Source of the DNA: Anaeramoeba flamelloides
Lineage: Eukaryota > Metamonada > Anaeramoebidae
DNA length: 64,000 bases
Direction: 5' to 3'
NCBI GenBank assembly: GCA_027625915.1
Contig: JANTQA010000023.1
Span: forward strand, 20,522,001-20,586,000
Positions 22,116 to 33,835 of the stretch are shown here, piece after piece (the stretch's first letter is position 1; each line of letters begins with the position of its first letter). Below the pieces are notes generated by a model, which made no database searches, was not told where the DNA came from, and was given only the letters and a program-made list of their open reading frames with translations. The translations under genes and the position numbers were made by a program.

Positions 22116-24479
22116 GAAGAGATGGATCATATTCTAGATAATTTTAACTCATTATTCTTCTCAAAATAAATTTTCAATTGTTAGATCAAAATCATTTTTT
22201 CTCATTTTGTAAATTATTTTTTTGCTTTTTGCTTTTTTAATTTTCAATTTTTTGATCTGATTTTTTTTATTTTTTTTAAAAAATTTAATTTGAAAAAAAA
22301 AATGTTTCGAATTCCAAATTAATATTAAGAAAATTTTAGGCTTTGTGTTTTCTTTTAAAATGCATACATTTACAAATTAAAAAAATCTTATTGTCAACAA
22401 ATTTAATTTCGAAAGAAATTGAGATATTTTGAAAGGGCTATTCTAAATGAAAGGAACCCAAAAATTTTTTTAATATTTTTTTGGTTTTTTCAGGTATTTC
22501 TTTTATGAATCTCAACTCTAACCTGAAATTTATTATTTCTGTTATTACTAAGCAATCCTAATTTGGTTAATTCTTCAAAATAAAAAAAAGAGAATACTTT
22601 CATTTTTAGATGGTAACCTTTGAGAGAAATAAGGTTTTGAAAAAAATTTCATTTTACTTTTTTTAAAGAAAAAAATCAAAAGAAAAAAATAAACAATTAA
22701 AAGTAGAGTTTATTAAATGATCAAAATACCCAATTCTAAAGGCTACTCCTGACAGAACAAACCGGATTTAAAATCCTTTAGAACTTAAATTTGGTTTCAA
22801 TCTTTGTATAATATTTTTTGGAAAAGCCGAATGAAAAGATTTTGCAATATTTTTTCCAATTAAGAGCAAGTCAGAATATTTACATTTACTCAAACACTCT
22901 TGATTAACGGTTTTTCATTTTATTGTTTTTTTTTTGTTTTTTTTTGTTTTTTTCTAATTCTCAAAATTATCAAGTTCTGCGCTACAAGATTTTTGGAAAA
23001 ATATAATTTAAAATATATAGATAATTATATTTTTTATTATTTATCTTTTTACTTTTTTCTTCTAATATTTGCTCGATCCCCCTCCCCTCCTTTTTTTTTT
23101 TTTTTTTTTTTTGGTAATTTAAGAAATGTTTAAAATTGTTGGCTGTGTGTAAAAAAAAAAAAAAATCATTATAAAAAGTTTTAGACTTGTTCAGATAGGA
23201 TCTTAAAAAACAAAACCTTAGAACAATCTATTTTTTATGATCATCAAATATATATTTTATAACTAATACAGCATTTATTGACTAAAAGAATGTTGATTCA
23301 AGAGTCTTGCAATGTTTAACATCTAGTTTTTTAATTTGAAATCGTGTAATTTGGGTAAAACCTTTTTAACCATCGAAATTCGAAATACACTTATAAAAGA
23401 TTGGAAAAATCAAATAATCTAATTATCTAAACTATATTTCTAGTATTAAAATATGATAGAGCTGAAGGAAATCATATTAATACAAACAGTGAAGTAATAG
23501 AGATAAGTGGCAAAAAAAAAATGATTTTATATTAACTAGTTTTATTCAAAATATCTGAAAAACTTTTCGGATGATGAAATGGTTTTTTTTTTTCTCTGAA
23601 ATTGTTCATCTGATGAAAATAATAGACAATACAGGCATCATAATAAAAAAAATTATCTATGTTTAATATTTTTAAAAAAAATATAATTATTGTAATATTA
23701 TTACAAATAAAAAGCTTACCATTAAGCTCCTGTCTCTTTTAGGATTATAAACTTATTTTTGTGCCTTAAATAATAATTATAAATGATATTTTCGGAATTT
23801 TAACCAAAAAATTAGCTAATATACCTCTTAAATACTTTGAAAAAAAAAATAATAAAATAAAAATAATTTTTTTTTTTCATTTTATTCACTCAAGACAATC
23901 AAAAATATAAATTCTAATACTAACTGGTATTATAATGAGTATAAAAAATCACAATAAAGGCAGTATTTCCCTCAAATAGGAAGTTATTTTGTTGAATTAA
24001 TTTCCCGAATGCAGAATAATAAAATAAAGAAAATTTTGTGATTATATTTCTATCAAAATTCCTCAAAAGTCAGGAATTTTGGAATCTTATAATTTTGTTG
24101 AGGTTTATCATTCCTTAAATGCGGGGATTGCATTTTTTTTTTAAAATACTATTAATATACATAAGAAATTTCTGGTTGTCCAACTAGGAATAAAAATCAT
24201 AGATTCATCTCTCATACATAATATAAACTCTTTTGAGCCCTTAGCTAGCCATAAACTTGATATATTTTTATTAATTTTTTGAATATTCGAATAAATATTA
24301 ATAGTGTAATATTAAGAGAACTAAGCATGATTTTACCATAATTCAAATCAAATTAATAATTTTATACCCAAGAAAAAAAAAGTTACCCCTTGACAAAATA
24401 TTTGTTGGATAACCGATTTTTTAATCAATTAAAATCTAAATTGAAGAAAATGAAAATCAAAGTTATGTTTTATTTCATG
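22116..24479. other. AT-rich intergenic DNA, no feature seen
   Basis: No supported gene. An open stretch at 22900-23133 is Phe/Leu-rich, ends in a T run and is best explained by composition. T runs and A runs are frequent. Confidence 0.5.
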
Positions 24480-25720
24480 TAAATTACATTAGTGAGCCTT
24501 GGTTCAAATTTCGACAATATTTTGATTAATAAATTGATACAAAAAGTTGTTCTTATCAATTAAAAAAGATCCCTATATTAGTTAAAATCCAAACCATTTA
24601 AGATAAAGATATGCCTTTCCATAAAATTTTTAGGTTTAATTATCAATATTCAGATTCAAAGTTGCAAAATACCTTTCTTAAAATTCTATCATAATGCAAA
24701 TTAGTAAATAAACAATCAAAAAAAAACCAAATAATTAACTGAACAGATTATTTTTACATTTAATTTTCACATTTTGAAAATATATTAATTTCACATCTTT
24801 CTTTAGAAAAAGAAACAAAAATATGGATTCAATTAGTATTTTATGTTGATGGTTATTGAGTGAATTTTGTAATTAAAGAATTGAAAAAATAATTACTTTT
24901 GAAGTAATCTAAATATGAATTATTAAATACCTGGACTATTGTTATATTGGTTGCCATTTTTAGATTTAAAAAAAAAAATAATAATTAATCGAAATAGTCT
25001 TATCGGAGATTATTAATAAAAAAAATTGAATAATTTATGATTCAATAATATTTATAATAAAGTGATCAAAATTATGTTTGCTCAAAAGACTATAATCCAT
25101 GTTTCAAAATATAAACCGTTTTTTTTTTTTTGTTCTTGTTCCAAGACAATATCCAATTAACTACCCAATAGTATACCTAAGTTCAAACCAATTTTGAAAG
25201 TATTCCCCTCGATATCTTGAGTAAAATTTAAATTATTCATGTAATTTGTTAAAAATATTTCGTAATATTCTCAATTTTTTTGAATTTTTCTGTTTTTTTT
25301 TATTTCTAAAGTTTTATCTTAAAAATTAACTCTATTCTTTTAAGATAAATTTTTCCATTTGATCCTTTATTTTTAGAATTTTTTTTTAAATAATAGAATT
25401 TTAAGTAATCCAATACCATACTTAATAGGGGTTTATTGTTGGTTTCTTTGATCATCTGAAAAATAGGTATTCTAGAACAAAAAAACATGTTTTTATTTTG
25501 AAACACAGATAAAAGATTTTTGCAGGTTTTTTTTTGGCAACAGTAATATTCACAATTAAAAATCTTGTAAGGGATTATTTTCATGTCCGGTATTTTTTTA
25601 ACAACTGTAGATTTTTAAAAAGTCATTTGAACCATTTAGAACAAAGATCATTTAAACCTAATTGCAACCTCCTTGAATTTAAGCCGGATCTCATGTGGAC
25701 TCTAATCCCTTAAACAATAA
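24480..25720 (+). repeat. Dispersed repeat fragments related to 30560-31310 and 45600-45870
   Basis: GTTGCAAAATACCTTTCTTA (24661) matches GTTGCAAAATATCTTTCTTA (30768), and TTTTATGTTGATGGTTATTG (near 24839) matches the same string near 30953; the stretches between them also align loosely. A second block near 25650-25715 (…GGACTCTAATCCCTTAAAC) aligns with 31230-31300 (…TGACGCTAATCCCTTAAGAC) and with 45745-45830. No coding content seen; probably an old non-autonomous element family. Confidence 0.5.
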
Positions 25721-25922
25721 TTCTCTTAGACTTAAGCGAGAACGATAAGTTGAATCATCACATTTATTCCTTTTAAATCTTTAAAAGCATCCTTATTCTC
25801 CTGTTTATAATTTTTTCAGCTTTTCCATCAGATTATTTTAAAGCGATTTCATTTTTCTGAAAATTTTTCAAAACCAAAATTTTTTTTGATCTTTTGGAAA
25901 ATCAACTTAAATCCTCTGGTTT

Positions 25923-27138
25923 ATGAAAAGAATTTTCGACAAAAAACAAACAAAAACAAAAGATAATACACCCCAAAAACCACAAAAGAACAGACTTCGA
26001 TCTTTTCATTCAGAGCCTATCTATAAAAAAAAACAAAAACAAAAACAAAAAACCAAAAAACAAAAAGAAAAAATTAAAAAATCAAAAGCCTTACGCACCC
26101 TTTTTAAAGGACTTTTGAAAAAAAACAAAAAAGAAAAAGAAAAAGAAAAAGAAAATAAGAAAAAAGTTGATGGAAAGAAAAATGAATTTTTAGAAAGCAC
26201 AAATCCAAATAGTCAACCAATTCAGTCAACAAAGAAAATGAATTACGAATTATCTGTTTGGCCGTCAATGTCTTCGTCAAAAAAAAAGAATCAAAAACCA
26301 AAAACTAACACACAAAAACTCAAAACAAAAAAAAAAAAAAAAAAAAAAAAAACAAATTGATGAAGATTTGCAAAAATTACAAACGATTTATGAATTAAAA
26401 CCATTTATCAAAGAATCTTTAAATCTAAATCTGTCTTCTGAAGAACATACAATTCCAAAAATATTAGATTTACAACAAATCATCGCAAAGACTTTTGTCT
26501 TGTTCTTTAGTCCGGTCAATCTGCTTTCAAATAAAATATTGAAAAGACAAAACTTATTATCAGAAAGGTTGCCTGATCTTGCATGGGAAACAACAGTATA
26601 CCAAAGTGAAATTGATCGAGAGGTGGCAAATTACCAAGAAAGGTCTGACAAAGTAACAAGCGAGTTAAAAAAATTACGAACAGAATTAGGTGTTGTGAAA
26701 AAATTGTTATCCAACACTGTGAGAAGAACAAGCAAAAGCTTGCTTTTGATTCAAATTGCAAACAATTCACTTGATCTTTGTAAAAATAAGCGCAAGCACA
26801 CCCATGGCGATGGAATAAAGAACCAGAAAAATTGCTATTGCTCTTATGACAATGAGAGCCAAAATATGAAGAATTCAATTGTTTGGCAATTTGATGAGTT
26901 AAAACAAAAATCCAATAATTTAAGAAAAAAATCTTTACTAGCAGAGATTCCAAATCAGAGAACAGATCTTTTATATTACAAATGGCAACAATTTGAAATC
27001 AATAGACTCGATTCCTTCAAAGAATTATATAAAGAAAACACAAAAAATTATTCTCATCAGTTAATTTCAGAGATTTTTGAAAAAATTGATTCACAAAATT
27101 CAATAAATGAGATCCAAATAGAAAAAGCTGAAAAATGA
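25923..27138 (+). CDS. Lys-rich coiled-coil protein, frame broken at a poly(A)/poly-Lys run
   Basis: The ATG at 25923 opens a 145-codon frame of extreme Lys/Gln/Asn bias that stops just after a run of 26 A (26327-26352). A second frame, offset by one base, is open from within the same A run through 27138 (about 262 residues) and has no ATG near its start; its first Met is about 170 residues in. The second frame reads KQIDEDLQKLQTIYELKPF directly out of the poly-Lys run, so both halves are almost certainly one gene of about 405 residues. The C-terminal half has heptad-like helices (about 75-120 of that half: YQSEIDREVANYQERSDKVT…) and a His/Cys patch (CKNKRKHTHGDG, CYCSYD). I do not recognise the family. 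The one-base offset may be a real frameshift, length polymorphism, or a base-calling error in the homopolymer. Confidence 0.6.
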
Positions 27139-27459
27139 ATAAATAAAAAATGAAAAATGAAAAAAATGAAAAATGAAAAATAAATTAATAAAACACCACA
27201 CAAACAAAAAGAATTCTATCACCTAAAAATCTACATAAAAACACAATAATTATAATTAATTTATCAGAAAAATTAGATATTAGTAGTTACATTTTGAAAA
27301 AGTTTGGGAAACAAGTTTTGAAAATTCTTTATAAAATGATTGGTAAACTTTAGCAGGTATATTTCCATGTCTGAATTAGAACTCTTATTTTTTTTTTAAT
27401 CACACTTTTTGAAAATGGATTTAATACAGTTCTCACAATCAAAATTTGAAAATACTGTA

Positions 27460-27934
27460 CAGTGGTGTAAATAACCCGTGTTTTTTATTTTAACCCATTA
27501 CTAAAATTTAACTCATGCACAAAATATTGGCTGACTCTAGAAATAAAAGAAAACAATGAATGTGGTGGCAACGGTATATAAACAAGAAATAGGGTTCTTT
27601 AAATATATTTTAAAAAAGAATTATGAAGATATGGAAAGATTAAAATGTAATTTTTTGACAAAAAAATGAGCAAAATTTCATTTTTTGAATTTTGATCAAA
27701 AAATCATTTAATCTCAGAAATTTTGTAAATATGACCAAATTTTTGAAACCAAAACATTTAATATTATTGAGTCATTTCGACTAATCAAAGATCTAACCTC
27801 TAAAGTCAATTTAAATCCGAACCAAGAATATATGTGTGTCTTTCTATCTTCTAATACCCAAGTCTGAAAAAAAAACACGAGTTAAATTTTAGTAATGGGT
27901 TAAAGGTTGTCAACACGGGTTATTTACACCACTG
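27460..27934. mobile_element. Second mariner-like MITE family, 475 bp
   Basis: Terminal inverted repeats start CAGTGGTGTAAATAACCCGT and end with its complement, flanked by TA on both sides. Homology of the arms extends about 60 bp inward with small gaps: TAACCCATTACTAAAATTTAA at the left and its complement near 27880-27905. The interior is AT-rich and non-coding. The TA target site and CAGT ends suggest a Tc1/mariner derivative distinct from the 197-bp palindromic family. Confidence 0.8.
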
Positions 27935-27936
27935 TA

Positions 27937-28330
27937 ATATTTTTTTTCAATTTCGCAATTATTCAAAAAATTGATCACATAAAGTATTTTTATGATTATA
28001 ATACTTCAAAATAAAAAGCTATACTGTTTATTTGAAAAATTATTTATGCTAAGGCGTGGGGGGTAAAATGAGTTAACTTGATTTTTTTTTAAAAAAAAAT
28101 GTATGGTATCAGCTCTTATAATGTAAAAAAAAAAAAAAAAAAACAATCTAGAATTTATTTGTGTTTATAAAAATAATAATTCAAGATAATATTCAAATAA
28201 ATTTGCATGTTGGTTTTATTATTAAAATTATGGAATACGACATTTTCTGATTAAAATTAGTTCTAAAATCATTATGTCTTTTTATGAAAGAATATTATTA
28301 TGATCATTGAAAAATTTATTAACTTTGGAT
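27937..28330. other. AT-rich spacer
   Basis: No gene or repeat that I can support; it includes an A run at 28125-28144. Confidence 0.5.
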
Positions 28331-28651
28331 TAAGAAGAGATCCAATATAATTTTTTCAAAAATAAATATTTTTTGGCTTGAATTATTTAAATTAAAAACA
28401 ACTCAGCATCCTTATCATTATTGTTTTTCAATAGATGATATCGGTTTATATTGTTGTAATCATTTCACAATCAATTTTCAGTTAAGAAGAGATCCAATAT
28501 AATTTTTTCAAAAATAAATATTTTTTGGCTTGAATTATTAAAATTAAAAACAACTCAACATCCTTATCATTATTGTTTTTGAATTAATGGTTGCAATTGC
28601 TCTGGTTGTAATCATACCTTAACCAATGGGGAAATGCCGGAACTTTCACAG

Positions 28652-28684
<33 letters not shown>
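28331..28684 (+). repeat. Tandem duplication of 152 bp followed by (TAA)n
   Basis: TAAGAAGAGATCCAATATAA begins at 28331 and again at 28483. The first about 105 bases of the two units are almost identical (three or four differences), so the duplication is recent; the second half has diverged. A (TAA)n microsatellite of about ten units follows at 28653-28683. Confidence 0.8.
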
Positions 28685-28686
<2 letters not shown>

Positions 28687-28874
28687 GTTAAATACTTTTC
28701 ATCTCTCAATAAAAAGTTGTATCAAAAATTGAAATTCTGATTTTTTTTTGTTTTATTTCAAATAATAAATTAAAGAATAATTTTTCTAAAAAAATTTTCA
28801 AGAATAAGGATTACTCATTACTCAAAAAGATGTCACAAAAAATAATAAAATTTTGACTTTTTTTATTTATTTTA

Positions 28875-28985
28875 TTTATTATTGAAGAAGTGTGCATTAC
28901 ACTCTAAATGCCCCTTTACTTAAATTCCCTTCAAGGTGATTTAATCGTAAAAATATAGATTTCACGATTATTCAAGGAAAAGACA
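28875..28985 (-). mobile_element. 5'-truncated LINE tail, same family as the element at 59.4-63.3 kb
   Basis: On the minus strand, AATCGTGAAATCTAT (near 28974), GAAGGGAATTTAAGTAAA (near 28935) and a GGGCA-TTAGA-TGTAAT-CACACTTC segment match the last 100 bases of the LINE at 63210-63310 in order and spacing. Only the 3' end is present, as expected from incomplete reverse transcription. It ends in an A/T-rich tail, not a pure A run. Confidence 0.7.
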
Positions 28986-28999
28986 CACCCAAATTTTCA

Positions 29000-30559
29000 T
29001 TATGGTTAAAAAGCAAAAATATAAAATTGACAAAGAAAAAAGAAAAAAAAAAATACAAAAAGCATTTAAAAAGGGTATATAATAAGCAATTTGGTAAAAA
29101 ATCAAAAACAAACAAAACCAATGCTATCTTTAAATAAGAACACCCAAAATCACAGCCACGATACTTTTGGTTGATTTAATTTAATTTGATAATTGATCAT
29201 GAATGTTCATTTTGGGAGATCATTGTTTAATTGTTGTTTGTAATTTCTTTTTTTTTTTTGATCTGATTTGCTTTAAAACCTTTGGTAATTTTTTTTTAAT
29301 TTGCTTTTTCGTTTTTATTTTCAAGTTACTCATACCTTAGTCTTTCAGCATCACAGTATTAGGAAGTAACCACTTGATCTTTTTCCTTTGTAACTCTTCT
29401 TCCCAATATATAGAAGATTCAGCCAGGGGGGAAATGGAAAAAAATAAATTAATTAGTTATTACAAATTAAAATTATAATCTTATTTCTTAGTTGTTTTCA
29501 AATTTTTACTTCAATAATCAAAAGTAATTTGGTGACTCAAAATTTTTGAAAAATAATTTTTTTGATGAATTTAAAAAAATTTAAAGGAAGAAAGTGAAAC
29601 AACTCAATAGCGTCCCAATAATAAATAATTTATAATTTTGAATTGATAACAATTTTTGAATTTTTGTGAGATTATATATATGTAAATCTTTTTTTTTTTT
29701 TGGGCGGTTATTATCTCATGATACAAACTAATCTTTTCTGTAAAAATTAGTGTAAATGTTTCAAGCGATGAATGAAAAGGTGTCTTTGAAATGAAAAATA
29801 TCAATCAAAATTCGAAAAAATGTACTTATGCAAATAAATCCAAATCATTTTAATTCTCAAATGTCTTGTCATTAATAATTATTAATTCTTTTTAGATTGG
29901 AAATGGAAATTTTAGAAAAGTGAAAAATAAATCATTCTTTAATTTTTCAATTAAAAATTCAAATAATTTTATATTCCCATTCCCCAAAATCACTTTTGAT
30001 CCACTGGTGAGAAAATTTTTATTAGTTGATATACTCTATTAACCTTTTAAAAGAATATATTTTTTCTATTGATTTTGCACTTCTTTTTGTAACTTTACTG
30101 ATAGAATGATATTTGTTAAATTTTGAATGACTGTTGTTATAATAATAAATATAGGAATCTGTAAACGGGGTATGCAAATTAAAAGCTGTGTTTTCTTTTT
30201 AAAATGAAGGTTTATAGAATGTGTATTCATAAATTATCAATTAAACCAACAATAAACAAGCGTCAAATAAGATATTGGTTTCTTAAATTTTTATTATTAA
30301 AAAGAAAATTCGAAAAATAAAAGATCAAAAAATTTTTATCACAAAAAATTGAATCACTTAAGGTTTACAATCCCTGAAATTTGAAAAAAAAAAATGTCTT
30401 GTATCAATTGTTAGGTGACTTGTTAATTTGGTTCTGAGCTGATCGATCAGAAACTACGTATGAATTTTAATAGTTAGCTAAAAGATGAATTTATTTTTGT
30501 GTCATTCCGAATTCCGAAAATGAAGTGTTTAAGGGATTAGCGACTAACAAGAAGAAGTC
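29000..30559. other. AT-rich intergenic DNA with one possible exon
   Basis: On the minus strand 29425-29337 is open for about 28 codons ending in TAA, with balanced composition (…YWEEELQRKKIKWLLPNTVM…), and could be a terminal exon. A second open stretch near 29804-29690 (…FHSSLETFTLIFTEKISLYH…) lies upstream on the same strand. I could not join them across clear splice sites, so no gene is called. The rest shows nothing. Confidence 0.2.
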
Positions 30560-31310
30560 TAAGATCAAAGTATGTTGTTATTATGTTTAGCCACATTGGT
30601 GCTATAAGGTTAAAATGTCTCTAAAAAATCGATTAGTCAAGTAGTAATATTTATTGATCTCATCAATGAAAAATGATCTTGTAGTAGTAAAAAACCCAAC
30701 AATTTCAGAAAAAAAACTACATTTCACCACAAATTTAAAGATTGAATTATCAATCCGAAAATTACAAAGTTGCAAAATATCTTTCTTAGATTTGTTACTA
30801 AATATAGATTAGTTACTAAAAAATTCAGTTATTAAATAATTAAATAATAAAGCCAATAGATTTTTTTGACCAATTATTTCTCAAACCTCGGAAATGTATT
30901 GATATTACAATTAGCATAATAAAAAAGAAATAAAACTAATCAGTCTTTGGGTTTTTATGTTGATGGTTATTGAGTTAATCTTTGAAATTAAAAATTTTTA
31001 AAAAATAGTTACTTTTAGAAGTTCTAAAGGCGAATTATTAATTAAATGCGGGAAATTATTTAATTTGGGTTTCTTTTTTTAGATTTGGTAAAAGGAATTA
31101 AAAAAAATTTTCAAAAGATAAATTTTTAATAGATCATTAGTTAAAAAAAAAATAATTTATTGTGCAATAAGATTTATAATAGATTTTTTAGAGTTACATC
31201 AACTATTTGAGTCAGGGGGGGGGGGACTAATATCATTTACACCCAATTACAGCATACTTTGATTATAGAGAAATATAGGGTGACGCTAATCCCTTAAGAC
31301 TAATAGATTC
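30560..31310 (+). repeat. Dispersed repeat, relative of 24480-25720
   Basis: It shares the anchors listed for 24480-25720 and, at its right end, the CTAATATCATTTACACCCAA block that recurs as CTAATACCATTTACATCTAA near 45760. An unusual run of 11 G (31215-31225) lies just before that block, where the other copies have a short G-poor sequence. Confidence 0.5.
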
Positions 31311-31408
31311 GAAATATTTTATAAAAATTGTGGATAAATAGATTTTCAATTGAAATTTTCATTTCTCTTTTACCCAATTACCTAATATATAGTTATATAT
31401 ATATATAT

Positions 31409-31823
31409 ATATATAAACTCTTTTTCAAAAATTGTGACTCACCTGAAATAATAAATTGAAAACAAAAAATTATCCTTTAGTATTCAAAAACAATTAATAA
31501 TTACATATGATTTGTAATTTCTCTTTTAAGTCATTCTAAATATATAAAAGCCTGATATATTAAAAATTAAAAAAAAATAAAACCAAAAACTAAAAAAAGT
31601 GAGTCACAATTTTTGAAATGAGCATTACCCATTTTTTATTACTGAACTTTCACTGTAAAAAAGTTGAACAACAATATTTTTTATGAATAATTAAATCCAT
31701 TTTCAAAGACATTACATAGTCTCAATTTTCTTAGTGATTATTTGTCTTTTCGAAGATCTCTTTTTTTTTTTCCACATGATCTTTTAAAAAAAAAAAAAAG
31801 AAAGAAAAAGTATAAAAAAAAAG

Positions 31824-31862
<39 letters not shown>

Positions 31863-32046
31863 AAAAGAAAAACAAAAGAAAAACAAAAATTTGAAAAAGC
31901 AAAACTAAAATTTGCAAAATTAGAAAAAATGATTCTGATCCAAAAATTTGAAAATATTTTTTGTTAAGAATACTGGAATAAACCTTCAAAACAACTTCCA
32001 TTAACATTATAAAGTGAGTCAAAATTTATGAAAAATAGTTTATATA
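31409..32046. mobile_element. TIR element with three related arms (GTGAGTCAC type)
   Basis: TTTCAAAAATTGTGACTCAC at 31423-31442 is perfectly complementary to 31599-31618, giving a 200-bp inverted-repeat unit. A third, imperfect arm at 32014-32046 pairs with 31409-31442 over about 33 bp including TATATAAACT. This suggests either a 640-bp element with a 200-bp one inside it or repeated use of the same ends. The interior holds a long A/T run (31786-31866) and no gene. Confidence 0.6.
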
Positions 32047-32047
32047 T

Positions 32048-33540
32048 CCCTTAGCACCCCGGATTTGCCTAAATTTCATCAAGTTTTTTAAATTAGATTT
32101 AAAATGATATTGATCTTCTAATATATTAATTTTCTTATTTGTCTTTAATCCAGATTTGAATTATAATAAAAAGTCAAAATAGTTCAAGGATAAAGTAGTT
32201 AGGTTATTTATTTTTTTTTTGAAATTGGAAAAAAAAATAATAATTATTCATTTTTACATTTTTTTAAAGATTTTTATTTTTATTTTATTTTTTTAAATCA
32301 GAAATTTTATTACATTAATAGTAATTCAAAACTCAACACATTAATTAATGAATAATAACCACCAAAAAATTTGTTAATTTTATGATAAAAAAAATAAATA
32401 AAAAAATAAATTACTTTGAAATTTAATTTCTTTTTTAGAAAAAAATTCAATAAATATCCAATTAAGAGAAAAATGAAATTGATTTCTTTAGGCCAAAATT
32501 AAATTTTTAATATGATTAATTTTCTAAAACTTTTATTTAAGCAATAGATAATAATTGAAAATCAAAAAAAAAAAAAAAAAAATTGTAAAATAATTTCAAT
32601 TTATTAAATTGGAATAAAACAAATATAAATTACTTTTTAATCGATAAAATATTTATACCTAAATTTAAAATAAAATTAAAAATAACTCTTAAATATTATT
32701 CCAATATAATAAAATAATCTCCGAAACCAAATTTTTTTTATTGCATTTTATTATTGGTTAAAATTTGAATAATATATTTGCGATATTTGGATTTTTACAT
32801 AATAAATTAATCCAGATCTTGTTAAATAAGTTCTGATATATGGTCTCTAATTCAACAATATTGTTTATTTTATGTCTAGATTTTAAAAAGTCAAAAATTA
32901 AAAAATTGTAAAAAATAAAAAAAAAATCAATTATTAATCTGACTCGAACTATTGGCCAAATCATTTAAAATTGAAAAAAAATCTTGTTGAAAAAATTGTA
33001 AAATTTTGCAATGAAAAAAAATTTGATTTTTTTTTCTAATTTAATTAATATTTTTTTTTTATTTTTAAATTATTTAGAATCTAATATAGATATTGATATT
33101 GAATAGTAATCAGTAGATAAAACAAATTTTCTATGTGATGTTATAATAACTTTTATAATGAATAAATTATTTAATCAAGCATTTTAGGCAATTTTGGGGT
33201 GCTAAAGGGCCCCCAAAAAAATTCCAGTAAAGTGTGATGTGTTTTAAATGTTGAAACTAAGAGGTTTTTGATATCTCGACAAACTTTTCAAAAAAAAAAA
33301 AAAAATTTATGACAAAATTTGGAAAAATAATAAAATCACAATAACCAAAAAAAAAAATTACCAATGTTGAAAATTTTTTTTCAAGTTATTTTTTTATTTT
33401 AAGTAACTATACGATTTTTAATTATAAAATTTTCTTTCTAAGATAATTTTTTATTAATTCTATACCTTATTATCCTTTGATAACATTTTAAATTAAAATT
33501 TTTGTTTGAAATGTTTTTAGGTTATTTGGGGTGCTAAGGG
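32048..33540. mobile_element. TIR element with CCCTTAGCACCCC ends
   Basis: CCCTTAGCACCCC (32048-32060) and its exact complement (33528-33540) bound 1493 bp, each abutting a TATATA run. A third, slightly altered end (GGGGTGCTAAAGGG, 33196-33209, preceded by TTTTAGGCA) lies inside, so a shorter 1.16-kb element may be nested or the right end duplicated. The first about 530 bp (32048-32575) recur in direct orientation at 45037-45575. No transposase frame is visible, so it is non-autonomous. Confidence 0.65.
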
Positions 33541-33636
33541 ATATATATATATATATAATCAAAGGGTGAATTAGCTGCCTTAATTATTAATTTAAATATT
33601 TAAAAAGTACTCCACGTATTTAAGAATTCTGAAATA

Positions 33637-33835
33637 CAGTCAGTTTCACTTTTAAGGCACAAACTTTCAACGAAATTTAAGGCTCAAAAAAAATCTCAAA
33701 TTAAGGCACAAAATTTGGAATTTCATTTTTTACAACACAATTTTTACTAGAATTTGAATTTTGTGCATTAATTTGAGATTTTTTTTGAGCCTTAAATTTC
33801 GTTGAAAGTTTGTGCCTTAAAAGTGAAACTGACTG
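33637..33835. mobile_element. Palindromic MITE, mariner-like, copy 2
   Basis: A 199-bp copy of the family at 13249, with TA on both sides and complete CAGTCAGTTTCAC ends. The arms have diverged little from each other: changes in one arm (for example GGCTCA for GGCACA) are mirrored in the other, as in the other copies. Confidence 0.87.

Noticed and set aside
31738-32022. 94-codon minus-strand frame
   Set aside because: More than half is Phe from a long A run; no start context and it lies inside a TIR element.
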